Below, one piece after another: positions 35,482-43,939 of a stretch of 64,000 nucleotides of DNA. Location: NCBI GenBank assembly GCA_002399285.1, contig DHDI01000019.1, positions 667 to 64,666 of the forward strand, read 5' to 3'. Position 1 is the first letter of the stretch; every line of letters starts with the position of its first letter. Source of the DNA: Thermoanaerobacterales bacterium UBA4880 (lineage in GTDB: Bacteria; Bacillota; Thermoanaerobacteria; Thermoanaerobacterales; UBA4877). The position numbers and the translations under genes are program-made. Below the pieces are notes generated by a model, which did no database searches, was not told the DNA's origin, and saw only the letters and a program-made list of their open reading frames with translations.

Positions 35482-36375
35482 ATGGATATCAAACAATTGG
35501 AGGCTTTCGTTGCCACCGCAAGATTCAGGAGTTTTTCCAAGGCTGCGGACTATCTCTATCTTTCACAGCCCACGGTAAGCTCTCATATACGCAATCTGGA
35601 GGGGGAGTTGGGCGGACCTTTGATAAACAGAAGGGCCGGTCAGTTTATGCTGACGGATCTGGGCGGTATCGTATTTCGAAAGGCTCAGTACCTCCTGGAG
35701 GCCAGGGATGAAATATATAGCGCGGCGAAGGCCCAGGTGCAGAGCAGTTCCCTCGGCATCGTCATAGCCGCCAGCACCATACCCGCGGAATATCTGCTTC
35801 CCGGCCTGATATCCGATTTCCTTGGGAATAATGGAAATATCCGCTTTAAGATATTGGAGAAAAACAGCGAAGGCGCTATCGAGATGGTGAGGCATGATCT
35901 GTGCGATATGGGAGTGGTGGGGGCATGCATCAATTATGACGATATGAAATATGAAAGGCTGCTTGACGATAAATTGGTCTTTGTAGCTTCCGGCCAGGCC
36001 GGTTACGGCCCCGCCATCTCAATAGACGAGCTCAGGCGCATACCGTTTGTACTCAGAGAGGAGAGATCGGGGACGTATATCGCCCTTAGGGATTCGATGA
36101 AGGCGGCCGGCTGCGATATTTCGCAGCTGAATAACATAATGGTGATGGAGAGCAACGAGGGGATAAAGGGCATTATAGAAAGGAACGGCTATATGGCCTG
36201 TCTTTCGGGGTTTTGCGTAGAGAAAGAGCTGAACGAAGGAGTTTTGAAGAAAATAACCGTGGAGGGTGTGAATCCGCGCCGCAGCTTTTATATGACATAT
36301 CTAAGGGACAAGCCGTTCACCTCCATACAGAAGGATTTCGTGGATGGTATGAAAGACGGTATGAGGCGCATCTAA
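35482..36375 (+). CDS. LysR-family transcriptional regulator
   Basis: A 297-residue regulator with an N-terminal winged HTH (residues 1-60, FSKAADYLYLSQPTVSSHIRNLE) and a type-2 periplasmic-binding-like effector domain (IAASTIPAEYLLPGLISDF, DMGVVGACINYDD). ATG 35482 has AAGGAGGG 8 nt upstream. It diverges from the double-cubane-type operon and probably controls it. The effector domain resembles CysL/selenium-metabolism LysR proteins, but I cannot name a ligand. Confidence 0.92.
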   Translation: MDIKQLEAFVATARFRSFSKAADYLYLSQPTVSSHIRNLEGELGGPLINRRAGQFMLTDLGGIVFRKAQYLLEARDEIYSAAKAQVQSSSLGIVIAASTIPAEYLLPGLISDFLGNNGNIRFKILEKNSEGAIEMVRHDLCDMGVVGACINYDDMKYERLLDDKLVFVASGQAGYGPAISIDELRRIPFVLREERSGTYIALRDSMKAAGCDISQLNNIMVMESNEGIKGIIERNGYMACLSGFCVEKELNEGVLKKITVEGVNPRRSFYMTYLRDKPFTSIQKDFVDGMKDGMRRI

Positions 36376-36385
36376 ATGCGGCCGG

Positions 36386-37270
36386 TCAGGCGGAAAAACT
36401 CCATATGTTTCTGATCTGCGGTTCCAGCGTGTCGTAGTCCCAGGCTTTTTTGCTCCTTATTTTGCTATTGGGATCTCTTATCATGAACTTGTCGTTCTTG
36501 TACTGGTATATGACTATGAAATGCCCCTGAGATGTGAAGTCTCCCGGACGCATGCTGCAGATGATGGGGTGGCCGCTGGAGAGCTCATCTATCATCCTCT
36601 GCTTGTCCAAAGGCACTACTTTGGAATGCAGTCCCAGTTGTTTTGCTCCCTCCGTCATGAGCGTCCAGTTGGTGCTGTCCGTAGCCCTGTCCAGATAGCC
36701 GTTTTCTTCGCTGAAGGCGGCTACGGCCTTGGGATTCAGCGAGGTGTCTCCCGTCAATCCCACCGCTACCATGGAAAGGCAGGTCGGTCCGCAGCCGGTC
36801 AATCCGATCACGCCGCCGCCGTAGGGAGCATATCCCCAATCCTCGTCCCACTGGATAAAGAGGGGGATCTGGCCGCGCTTGTACTGCCGGGAGAGATTTA
36901 TATTTTCCTTCCAGGTACCCTTCTTTTCAGGATAGTCCAATGTGAAATCAAGCAGCTCGGGGTTGCTTGCCAGCGATTCAAGCAGCTGGGGCGGATATTC
37001 TTCCGAGTTTTTAAGTATGCTAAGCACCTTACGGTCCTTAACTGCCATAGCTTCCAGGGAATCTACCGCCTCATCGGGAACGTCGCCGCTTATGCTGTCC
37101 CTGTCGTACAGATCGCCTATATTATCCTTTGCGATACTATCCACATCATCCTTTGAGAGAAGACGCGGCGTCAGCAATGCCTTGCCCATATAGAATATAA
37201 TCACCAAAAGGGCGACCTTTATAAGTATATTAAAAAATCTATGTTTAGCTGCTCTCTTCTTTCTTCTCAT
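36386..37270 (-). CDS. C39-like (peptidase_C39_2) membrane-anchored cysteine peptidase
   Basis: A protein of about 294 residues with a basic N-terminus and one membrane segment (NILIKVALLVIIFYMGKALL), then an extracytoplasmic domain. The C-terminal half shows the papain-like C39 layout: oxyanion Gln (QWDEDWG), nucleophile Cys in GCGPTCLSMV, His in GHFIVIY and Asp in IRDPNS. ATG 37270, preceded by AGGAG with 6-nt spacing, is preferred to the longer start at 37327. No ABC transporter is attached, so this is not a bacteriocin exporter. A role in cell-surface protein processing is a guess. Confidence 0.82.
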   Translation of the reverse strand: MRRKKRAAKHRFFNILIKVALLVIIFYMGKALLTPRLLSKDDVDSIAKDNIGDLYDRDSISGDVPDEAVDSLEAMAVKDRKVLSILKNSEEYPPQLLESLASNPELLDFTLDYPEKKGTWKENINLSRQYKRGQIPLFIQWDEDWGYAPYGGGVIGLTGCGPTCLSMVAVGLTGDTSLNPKAVAAFSEENGYLDRATDSTNWTLMTEGAKQLGLHSKVVPLDKQRMIDELSSGHPIICSMRPGDFTSQGHFIVIYQYKNDKFMIRDPNSKIRSKKAWDYDTLEPQIRNIWSFSA

Positions 37271-37352
37271 ATGTAGCTCCTTTCCCAAATCCTTTGTTTT
37301 ACGGGCGCTGCAGAGGCGGCGGATCATCCTTCAATTTTGCATCTCCATATCT

Positions 37353-37417
37353 AGTATACCAGAAAAATACGGACTATTTGCGGGGTTTTGCTTAATAAGA
37401 TGTTAAGATTTTCTTAA
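37353..37417 (-). promoter_or_regulatory. 11-bp-period repeat array and extended -10 promoter of the C39-like gene
   Basis: On the minus strand TTAAGA (37417-37412), TTAACA (37406-37401) and TTAAGC (37395-37390) repeat exactly every 11 bp. An extended -10 TGGTATACT (37361-37353) follows 28 bp downstream. This is the same kind of array as at 17941-17978. The 37271-37590 gap holds only this and the terminator at 37531. Confidence 0.5.
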
Positions 37418-37530
37418 GAATCTCCGGGCAGGATCGAAGGTAAAATCAAATTTTCCCTTTCATGGCCTGCGTTTGGCGTGATCAGCCGAGGGATGCGGAA
37501 AGGAAGTTAATGGATGATATGGCAATAAAA

Positions 37531-37573
37531 ATACGGAAGATCCCCGCGCCTATGCGAAGGGGACCTTCCGTAT
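37531..37573 (-). terminator. Terminator of the adenine deaminase-permease operon
   Basis: A 15-bp stem with one mismatch (37531-37545 with 37559-37573). On the minus strand it is followed by TTTTTATTG, ending the adeC-permease transcript. Confidence 0.88.
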
Positions 37574-37590
37574 ACTGATAGGCCGAACTG

Positions 37591-38913
37591 TTATACGAAG
37601 AACTTGATGGACATGACCGCGGCCATCAGAAAGGTCCCAATGGAGGGCATTTTTGCCTTATCCGAGGTAAATATATACTGCACTAGAGAGATCAGCACGT
37701 TGATGATGACGCCCATGGCGACACCCAGCACGAAGTCTCCGGTAAATGCGGTCGTCAGGAGCATGAGTGCCAGCGGAGTCCATTCAAGGGGCGTGAAGTC
37801 GACGTCCTTCAATACCTCCAGCATGGATGCGCCTATGAGAATGAGCACCGGAGAGGTAGCGGCGCTGGGGATCATCAGGAACAGCGGCGAGAAGAACATT
37901 GAGAGCAGGAACATGACTCCCGTGGATACCGCGGTAAGCCCGGTACGTCCGCCCGCTTCGATACCGGACGCAGATTCCACGAAGGTCTGTATATTTGTTA
38001 TGCCGAATATGCCTCCTATACATGTGCCGACTGCATCGGTGAGAAACACACGGCTTATCCCCGGGAAATTCCCGTCTTCATCCAGCATTCCGGCTTTCCC
38101 GGCCAGGCCTAGGGAAGTGCCCATGGTGGAGAAAAAATCGCTGAGTACGAAGAAGATCAAGATCGGCATATTGGCCAGGGTAAAGACGCCCTTTACGTCG
38201 GCCTTGAATGCAACGTCTCCCAGCGCGCTCAGATCAAAGCTGACGATGGAAGACGGGAACTTGACGACGCCCATGAAGACGCCGATCAGGGTGGTCAGAA
38301 GAATGGAGATCAGATATGCGCCGCGAATAGGATATTTTTTTCCATTGACCTCTATGCGGAGGTAATCCAGAACCAATGTGATGACAAGACCGATGACTGC
38401 AAGTTGAACGCTGGGCTGAGAAAAGTCTCCCAGTCCGGAAAAGTCCTTAAGCACGTATCCTCCGTTCACGACCGCCATCCTGGCAAGGAAGATGCCGACG
38501 GCGGCTCCTATGCCTACCTTAAGATTTTTCGGCATGACCCGGACCATGTCCTCGCGAACCCTGAAGAGCGTGAGCAGTATCAATATGCCGCCGGAGACCA
38601 CAAACATTCCGACGCCGACCTGCCAGGTGGCCTGGCCGGTCGCTACGAGGGAGTATGCCATGATCGCGTTTGTACCCATGCCGGGCGCCAGAGCAAAAGG
38701 CACCTTGGAGTAGAAAGCGGACATTAAGGTGAAGACTGCGGACATCAGGCCGGTCGCTATCAATACGCCCTTGGGATTCATTCCCGCATCGGCCATCATG
38801 GAGGACTGCACCACGAGTATATACGCCATGGTCGCAAATGTGGTGATACCTGCCATTACTTCGGTTTTTACGTCGGTACCCTTCTTTTCCAGCTCGAAAT
38901 AGCTATTCAGCAT
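37591..38913 (-). CDS. Purine permease, AzgA-like NCS2 family
   Basis: A membrane transporter of about 440 residues for adenine, guanine or hypoxanthine. The start LNSYFELEKKGTDVKTEVMAGITTFATMAYILVV is the AzgA signature, and FALAPGMGTNAIMAYSL plus the conserved stretch IFGITNIQTFVESASGIEAGGRTGLTAV support it. ATG 38913 is preferred to GTG 38925, which sits right on the ribosome site. It lies 53 nt behind adenine deaminase and under the same purine riboswitch, so import and deamination of purines are co-regulated. Confidence 0.92.
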   Translation of the reverse strand: MLNSYFELEKKGTDVKTEVMAGITTFATMAYILVVQSSMMADAGMNPKGVLIATGLMSAVFTLMSAFYSKVPFALAPGMGTNAIMAYSLVATGQATWQVGVGMFVVSGGILILLTLFRVREDMVRVMPKNLKVGIGAAVGIFLARMAVVNGGYVLKDFSGLGDFSQPSVQLAVIGLVITLVLDYLRIEVNGKKYPIRGAYLISILLTTLIGVFMGVVKFPSSIVSFDLSALGDVAFKADVKGVFTLANMPILIFFVLSDFFSTMGTSLGLAGKAGMLDEDGNFPGISRVFLTDAVGTCIGGIFGITNIQTFVESASGIEAGGRTGLTAVSTGVMFLLSMFFSPLFLMIPSAATSPVLILIGASMLEVLKDVDFTPLEWTPLALMLLTTAFTGDFVLGVAMGVIINVLISLVQYIFTSDKAKMPSIGTFLMAAVMSIKFFV

Positions 38914-38966
38914 TATTATACACACCCCTTATATAGTCTGTTTCTTACTTGGTATCTCTGTGCTGC

Positions 38967-40739
38967 TCATTCGAATATCGGTATGAATTGCTGGGACGAT
39001 CCGTCCACCATGCCCCTGTCCGAAATAAGAGTGCCCGGCAGCACGACCAGAGCGAGGGACGTTATCTTGGGAAAGATATTTTGCCCTCCGCATACGTCAC
39101 AGATGGCCTTTAACGCTTTGTCCACCTCGGGAGCAAGCTGCTCGACAGGCAGAAGAGACATCAGACCGGCGACCGGCAGAGCCGCCGTGGCAAGAACGCA
39201 TCCCTGCGAGACCACCGTGACCCCGCCGCCTGTCCGGCGCAGTTCTTCGGCTGCCGCATATGCGTCCGCCGGATCCCTATATACGACGCAGAAATTGTGT
39301 GAATCATGGGAGACGGTCGAGGCAACCGCGCCATGTACCAGGCCGAAGTCTTTGAATACGGCGATCGTCTTATCGCCGCTTCCGTAGCGGTTGCATACGG
39401 CGACATATGCCAAATTCGAATCGCCGCTGATATCCACCCTTCCTTCGGTAACGGGCAGATCCTGCGGGACGGCTTTATTGAAGGGACCGCCTTGGTACTT
39501 GCTCATGACCACATTGGCCCGGACCGTGCCTGCGGCTCCCTCCGGTGCTTTGAGCACAAAATCCTCCGGGGAGTCGATGTCCTTCATATTCATGGTGTTG
39601 GGGAAGGAATACCGTTTGCTTTTCTCCCACCCGCGGGGGATGTATCTGCCGCGCTCCGCCGTCAGTTTTCCGCCGGTGAATACGGCTGCCGGACGTTCGC
39701 CGTTGAGCTCCTCGACCAGCTGCATGTCCGCGGCATAGCCGGGAGCGATAGCCCCCAGATCGGAAAATCCGTATTCCCGGGCCGCATTCAGCGTGGCCCA
39801 GCGGATGGCATCGATCGGTTCCGTACCGAGTTTTATCGCCTTGCGCACCACACGATTGAGGTGGCCGGTCTCCAGGATGTCCTGCGCATGTACGTCATCG
39901 GTACAGAGAGAGACAAAATCGGTATAGCGCATACCCTTAAGGCCGTTCAGCTCTTCCTCCAGAAAATCGGCCAGAGAGCTGGATTTCAGATTGACGTGCA
40001 TTCCGGCGCGCACCTTTTTGGCACATTCTTCGGCGTAGCGGCACTCGTGGTCGCTTACCGGGCCGGCGGTGACATATGCCTGCATTTCCTTGCCCATGAG
40101 TCCGGGAGCATGGCCCTGTATGAATACTTCCCTCTTAAGGCCCTCCGTTAAGATATCGTGCATGCGCTGCTCATCCCGTACTACATTCACGTAATCCATG
40201 ACCTCGGCTATGCCGATCACACCGGGAGTATCCAGCAGAGATGCTATCTCATCCGCAAGGAATGAAGCTCCGTTGCCCTCCAATGCCGGAACAGACGGCA
40301 CACAGGAGGGGGCGAGCACGTACTGGCGCAGAGGCGTGTTCTTTGCACTTTCCAACATGAATTTCACGCCGTCGATACCCATTACATTGGCGATCTCGTG
40401 AGGATCGGTGACTACCGTGGTGGTCCCCCATGGAAGTACCGCCCTGGCAAACTGCTCCGGTATCATCATCGTACTCTCCACATGCATGTGGGTATCGATG
40501 AAACCCGGGATGAGATACGCGCCGTTTCCATCATAGACGGTACCGCTTTGAAGCGCCGTGGTCTCTCCCTCTTCGCGGACACGGACTATCATACCGTCCA
40601 ATACGTCCACGGAAGCAGGATAGATCTCGCCGGTGATGACGTTCACCAGCCGCACGTTTTCTACCGTCAGGTCACACGGTATTTTTTGCATTGTAGCCGC
40701 GATAAGGCGGCTTCTGTCTGTAGGCCCTGTGGTTCTCAT
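38967..40739 (-). CDS. adeC: Adenine deaminase
   Basis: A 590-residue amidohydrolase that converts adenine to hypoxanthine and ammonia. Metal and active-site motifs are GFIDTHMHVESTMM, WGTTTVVTDPHEIANVMG, FIQGHAPG, DHECRYAEE and SLCTDDVHAQDIL, followed by the AdeC-specific C-terminal domain (STVSHDSHNFCVVY). The start ATG 40739 has GAGGAG upstream. The leader contains a guanine-class riboswitch and a terminator directly before the ribosome site. Confidence 0.95.
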   Translation of the reverse strand: MRTTGPTDRSRLIAATMQKIPCDLTVENVRLVNVITGEIYPASVDVLDGMIVRVREEGETTALQSGTVYDGNGAYLIPGFIDTHMHVESTMMIPEQFARAVLPWGTTTVVTDPHEIANVMGIDGVKFMLESAKNTPLRQYVLAPSCVPSVPALEGNGASFLADEIASLLDTPGVIGIAEVMDYVNVVRDEQRMHDILTEGLKREVFIQGHAPGLMGKEMQAYVTAGPVSDHECRYAEECAKKVRAGMHVNLKSSSLADFLEEELNGLKGMRYTDFVSLCTDDVHAQDILETGHLNRVVRKAIKLGTEPIDAIRWATLNAAREYGFSDLGAIAPGYAADMQLVEELNGERPAAVFTGGKLTAERGRYIPRGWEKSKRYSFPNTMNMKDIDSPEDFVLKAPEGAAGTVRANVVMSKYQGGPFNKAVPQDLPVTEGRVDISGDSNLAYVAVCNRYGSGDKTIAVFKDFGLVHGAVASTVSHDSHNFCVVYRDPADAYAAAEELRRTGGGVTVVSQGCVLATAALPVAGLMSLLPVEQLAPEVDKALKAICDVCGGQNIFPKITSLALVVLPGTLISDRGMVDGSSQQFIPIFE

Positions 40740-40773
40740 GTGTTATCTCCTCTCATTTTTAAAGATAAAAAAT

Positions 40774-40805
40774 AAAAGACAAGGATACAGTGTTCCTTGT
40801 CTTTT
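40774..40805 (-). terminator. Leader terminator, expression platform before adeC
   Basis: A perfect 12-bp stem (40774-40785 with 40794-40805), then a T-rich run on the minus strand, ending about 35 nt before the adeC ATG. It is placed where a riboswitch would halt transcription when purine is bound. Confidence 0.85.
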
Positions 40806-40884
40806 TTGAGCATTAAGTAATAAACCATAGAAAAATCCGCTTAGGATAATCTACGATCTTACAAAAAGCAGTAACAAAAAGAAC

Positions 40885-40951
40885 ACCATAGCGTAGGTGA
40901 TTTACGGCCACCACGTAGAGACATCCACACCGTATTAGTGGACTTATATGG
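40885..40951 (-). promoter_or_regulatory. Guanine-class purine riboswitch aptamer
   Basis: On the minus strand: P1 CCATA/TATGG, J1/2 TATAA, P2 TCCAC/GTGGA with loop TAATACGG, J2/3 TGTCTCTAC, P3 CGTGGTG/CACCTACG with loop GCCGTAAAT, then J3/1 CTATGG. The loop-loop GG/CC contact, U51 and the base-pairing C74 are all in place, so the ligand should be guanine or hypoxanthine and not adenine. Position 73 appears to be G in place of the usual A. It controls adeC and the purine permease. The remaining parts of the 40740-41216 gap hold its platform and the promoter at 41142. Confidence 0.83.
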
Positions 40952-41141
40952 CTATCTAATTTACAATATTCTTTTTTACAAGTTGGATTATAACATCCCC
41001 GCAAAATAAAAGCAAATGGTTTTTTTAAACAGAGCGATGTTGTCTCAAACGGCCTTAAGTGACATGAGATGTATTTATAGCCTAAAAAACCGGGGTACGA
41101 GGGGTTGATATGAAAGAGTGAAGCCAAAATAAAAAAAACTC

Positions 41142-41170
41142 TTGACTAATCTTTAATATTGTTCTATATT
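41142..41170 (+). promoter_or_regulatory. Promoter of the DUF3870 gene
   Basis: TTGACT (41142-41147), 17 nt, TATATT (41165-41170). It lies about 46 nt before the ATG at 41217 and faces away from the adeC leader. Confidence 0.65.
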
Positions 41171-41216
41171 ATAGGAAAATGATTTCATCGATTTAAACTG
41201 TCACCGGGTGATATCA

Positions 41217-41537
41217 ATGAATGAAACGGTCTATATAATCGGCGAAGCCAGAACCAATAATGACAATTCCATTACCTTGATCTACAATTCATTCTATATG
41301 GCATTTGAAATAGATGTGGCAACGGACAAGATAATTGATGCCGGATGTACCCACACGATCAATGTGACCGAGGACTTTATCAAAAAATTATTCATAGGAA
41401 GAGATTTTCTGAAATACGATATATTGGAGCAGGAAATTGAAAGAAGGTATCACGGCACGTCTCAAAGGGCCATAATCGTATCCTACAGGGATGCGGTAAA
41501 GAAATATCAGGACGTCAAAAATACATTTTATAAATAG
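41217..41537 (+). CDS. DUF3870 family protein
   Basis: A small cytoplasmic protein of about 106 residues that I recognise as DUF3870-like: ETVYIIGEARTNNDNSITLIYNSFYMAFEID, AGCTHTINVTEDFIKKLFIGRDF, ERRYHGTSQRAIIVSYRDAVKKY. Function is unknown; family members are often beside genes for hydantoin, amino-acid or organic-acid use. GGTGAT just upstream supports ATG 41217. A terminator follows, so it is probably transcribed alone, next to a permease-hydrolase-epimerase group. Confidence 0.75.
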   Translation: MNETVYIIGEARTNNDNSITLIYNSFYMAFEIDVATDKIIDAGCTHTINVTEDFIKKLFIGRDFLKYDILEQEIERRYHGTSQRAIIVSYRDAVKKYQDVKNTFYK

Positions 41538-41581
41538 CTGCTTTGTTTATATGATGCAGTACAACTGTGTCGGAGTAAATG

Positions 41582-41622
41582 AAACCCAGCAATGACAAGT
41601 AATTGTTATTGTTGGGTTTTGC
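41582..41622 (+). terminator. Intrinsic terminator after the DUF3870 gene
   Basis: AAACCCAGCAAT (41582-41593) pairs with ATTGTTGGGTTT (41608-41619) with one mismatch, followed by a T-rich run. Confidence 0.82.
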
Positions 41623-41759
41623 TTTTTTTAGAGCTTTCCGTAAATGCCGGCGGGAGGCGCGAAAATAACGGGGAGGTGAACTTGAATACGTAAGGAATAC
41701 GTTTTCTTAAACGGCAGATGCATATCTGAAATATTAATTTCAAAGGAGGGTCATGTTTT

Positions 41760-43055
41760 ATGTTATTCCATTTATCACCGATCTTTGCCTTGGTGCCGCT
41801 GGTAATTTACATTATCTTATCATTTAAAGATATCAATCCCATATTGAACGTAATTATCTGCGTCATTTTAAGCGCGATCCTCACAAAACAAAATTTCGCG
41901 GACTTTGGAAGCATTATCTCCGAGTCCTTAGGCTCCTTTTTGGGAATGATAGGTTTTATCATCATGCTGGGCTCAGGCCTGGGAGCAATTTTACAAAAGA
42001 CGGGGGTGGCTGAATATCTAGTTATGAGCCTCGTCAAAAAGATTGGAGTCGATAATGAAAAGAAAGCCATTTTGACAACAATGGTGAGTTCCATGGTCCT
42101 TGTAGCACTGCTTGGAACATTGGCGGGCGCGAACGCCATTATCGCCCCTATCATAATACCCCTTGTGGCTGCGATAGGCATTACCCCCTCGACGGTCGCG
42201 GTGGTCTTCATGGGCGCGGGCCTTACGGGTATGTTCATAGGTCCGTACACGCCGCAGGTCGTTACCATAATGGGACTTACCGGTTTGAGCTACGGAAGGT
42301 ATCTGATCGCGGCGGGGCTTCCCCTGGCATTCCTGGTCTTGATAATAACATACGTTATGGCTAAAAGCATACAAAAGAAGACGACCGGCGTTTATGCCTA
42401 TGAAAATGTCGAGAAATATGAAGACAATTATGAAGCAAGCAGCGAGGTCAAACGGGCGGCGCTTGCCTTCGGGCTGTCGATGGCTGTGATGATAATATAC
42501 GGTATCCATCTGCAGAGCGGAGCATCCTATGCCATTCTGGTCATAACGGTTGCCGCCGCCATAACGGGCTTTGCAGGGAAACTCAGGGCCGGCGACCTGA
42601 TCGATACCTTTGTCAAGGGCGCTTCACGCATGATGTGGCTGTTTATAATGTTCATATTGTTCAATCCGTTTATCAATTTTGTCGCGGATGCGGGCGCGTT
42701 TGAAAAATTGGTCTCACTGCTGAATCCGCTGCTTAAATTAAAGAGCAAGGTGGTATTCACATTTGTGGCCGCGCTTACGGGAATTTTCGGGGTAGGCGGA
42801 GCTGCTACGGCAGACAATATAGTAATGGACAACATGTTCAGGCCGCTCGTTCAGCAGCTGAATATTTCTCCCTCATTATGGGCGCTGATACTGCTCATTG
42901 CAGGCCAGATCACGTCGTTTGCATATCCGGAAGCGGACATGATCGGACAGATGGGACTTGCGCGGTCTAAAGACATGAAGAATCTGGTCAAATACGGCAT
43001 TACCGTGACAATAGCTTCGCTTATTCTCGTGGTCATAATATCATGTTTTGATTAG
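41760..43055 (+). CDS. Permease of the ion transporter superfamily (NhaC/CitMHS-like)
   Basis: A 431-residue membrane protein with about eleven helices. Repeated halves show GxGLGAILQKTGVAEYL, GTLAGANAIIAPIIIPL, GLTGMFIGPYTPQVVTIMG and GVGGAATADNIVMDNM, hairpin-loop features of the NhaC/ArsB/GntP-like ion transporter superfamily. The substrate is not evident; organic anion, amino acid or Na+/H+ exchange are all possible. ATG 41760 has AAAGGAGGG 9 nt upstream. Twelve nt later comes a serine hydrolase, then a dipeptide epimerase, suggesting uptake of a peptide or its product. Confidence 0.7.
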   Translation: MLFHLSPIFALVPLVIYIILSFKDINPILNVIICVILSAILTKQNFADFGSIISESLGSFLGMIGFIIMLGSGLGAILQKTGVAEYLVMSLVKKIGVDNEKKAILTTMVSSMVLVALLGTLAGANAIIAPIIIPLVAAIGITPSTVAVVFMGAGLTGMFIGPYTPQVVTIMGLTGLSYGRYLIAAGLPLAFLVLIITYVMAKSIQKKTTGVYAYENVEKYEDNYEASSEVKRAALAFGLSMAVMIIYGIHLQSGASYAILVITVAAAITGFAGKLRAGDLIDTFVKGASRMMWLFIMFILFNPFINFVADAGAFEKLVSLLNPLLKLKSKVVFTFVAALTGIFGVGGAATADNIVMDNMFRPLVQQLNISPSLWALILLIAGQITSFAYPEADMIGQMGLARSKDMKNLVKYGITVTIASLILVVIISCFD

Positions 43056-43066
43056 GAGGGACAGTT

Positions 43067-43846
43067 ATGTTAGAGGAAAAAATAAGGAATTATATCAAAA
43101 CGCAAAAGGGAAACGTCGCTGTGGTTTTTAAGGACTTGAAGGACGGCAGGGAGATCAGGATCAACGGGGACATGAAATTTCCATCGGCCAGCACGATCAA
43201 GATTTTCATAATGTCGGAGCTCTTCAACAGGATCAACAAGGGCTTTTACAAACTGGACGACGAGATCGAAATCACGGATAAAATGAAGACGGGCGGGGAT
43301 GGCATACTCAAAGAACTGAACATCGGACACAAGTTCACTTTAGGGGAATTATGCACCATGATGATCGTATTGAGCGACAATATGGCGACTAATATATTGA
43401 TAAACCTGCTCGGCATGGACAACGTCAATTCGACCATAGAGAAATTGGGGATGAAGAAGGCCAGACTGCAGAGGAAAATGATGGATTCTCAGGCGGCTGC
43501 GGAGGGCAGGGAGAACTTCATGACTGCGGATGACTTTGCCCATGTGCTGGAGCTCATATACAGGGGCGAGGACATAAATAAAACTTACAGCGGCATGATG
43601 CTGGATATACTCAAGAGACAGCAGGTCAGGGGGAGACTTGACCTGTATCTCCCCGAGGACGTTTTAATTGCCCATAAGACCGGAGACTTGGATAACCTGG
43701 AGCATGACGGCGGAATAGTATACCTTCCGCACAGGGAATATATAATCTGTGTCCTTACCAACAAGGTGGAGACCAATAAAGACGGAAGAGAGATAATAGG
43801 CACGATATCCAAAATGGTATATGACGAGATGTGCGCGCTAAATTGA
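43067..43846 (+). CDS. Class-A beta-lactamase-like serine hydrolase without signal peptide
   Basis: A 259-residue serine hydrolase of the penicillin-recognising fold. SxxK (SASTIKIFIM, near residue 42), SDN (VLSDNMATN) and KTG (HKTGDLDN) are present. The omega-loop ExxLN of true class A beta-lactamases is missing; MMDSQAAAEGRENFMT stands there. No signal peptide is seen, so it probably acts in the cytoplasm, unlike resistance enzymes. Beside a dipeptide epimerase it could be a peptidase or amidase acting on small peptides. Resistance activity is unlikely on this evidence. Confidence 0.83.
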   Translation: MLEEKIRNYIKTQKGNVAVVFKDLKDGREIRINGDMKFPSASTIKIFIMSELFNRINKGFYKLDDEIEITDKMKTGGDGILKELNIGHKFTLGELCTMMIVLSDNMATNILINLLGMDNVNSTIEKLGMKKARLQRKMMDSQAAAEGRENFMTADDFAHVLELIYRGEDINKTYSGMMLDILKRQQVRGRLDLYLPEDVLIAHKTGDLDNLEHDGGIVYLPHREYIICVLTNKVETNKDGREIIGTISKMVYDEMCALN

Positions 43847-43939
43847 GCCGCGCTTTCGGCATATGCGATGCCGCCGTTGAATCAGGAAACAGGCGGCGGC
43901 TTACGGAGGATCCGCAAATTAACATAAGGGGGTAGGAAT

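Noticed and set aside
43067..43846. Antibiotic-resistance beta-lactamase
   Set aside because: It lacks a signal peptide and the omega-loop ExxLN, and it sits in a peptide-catabolism gene group.
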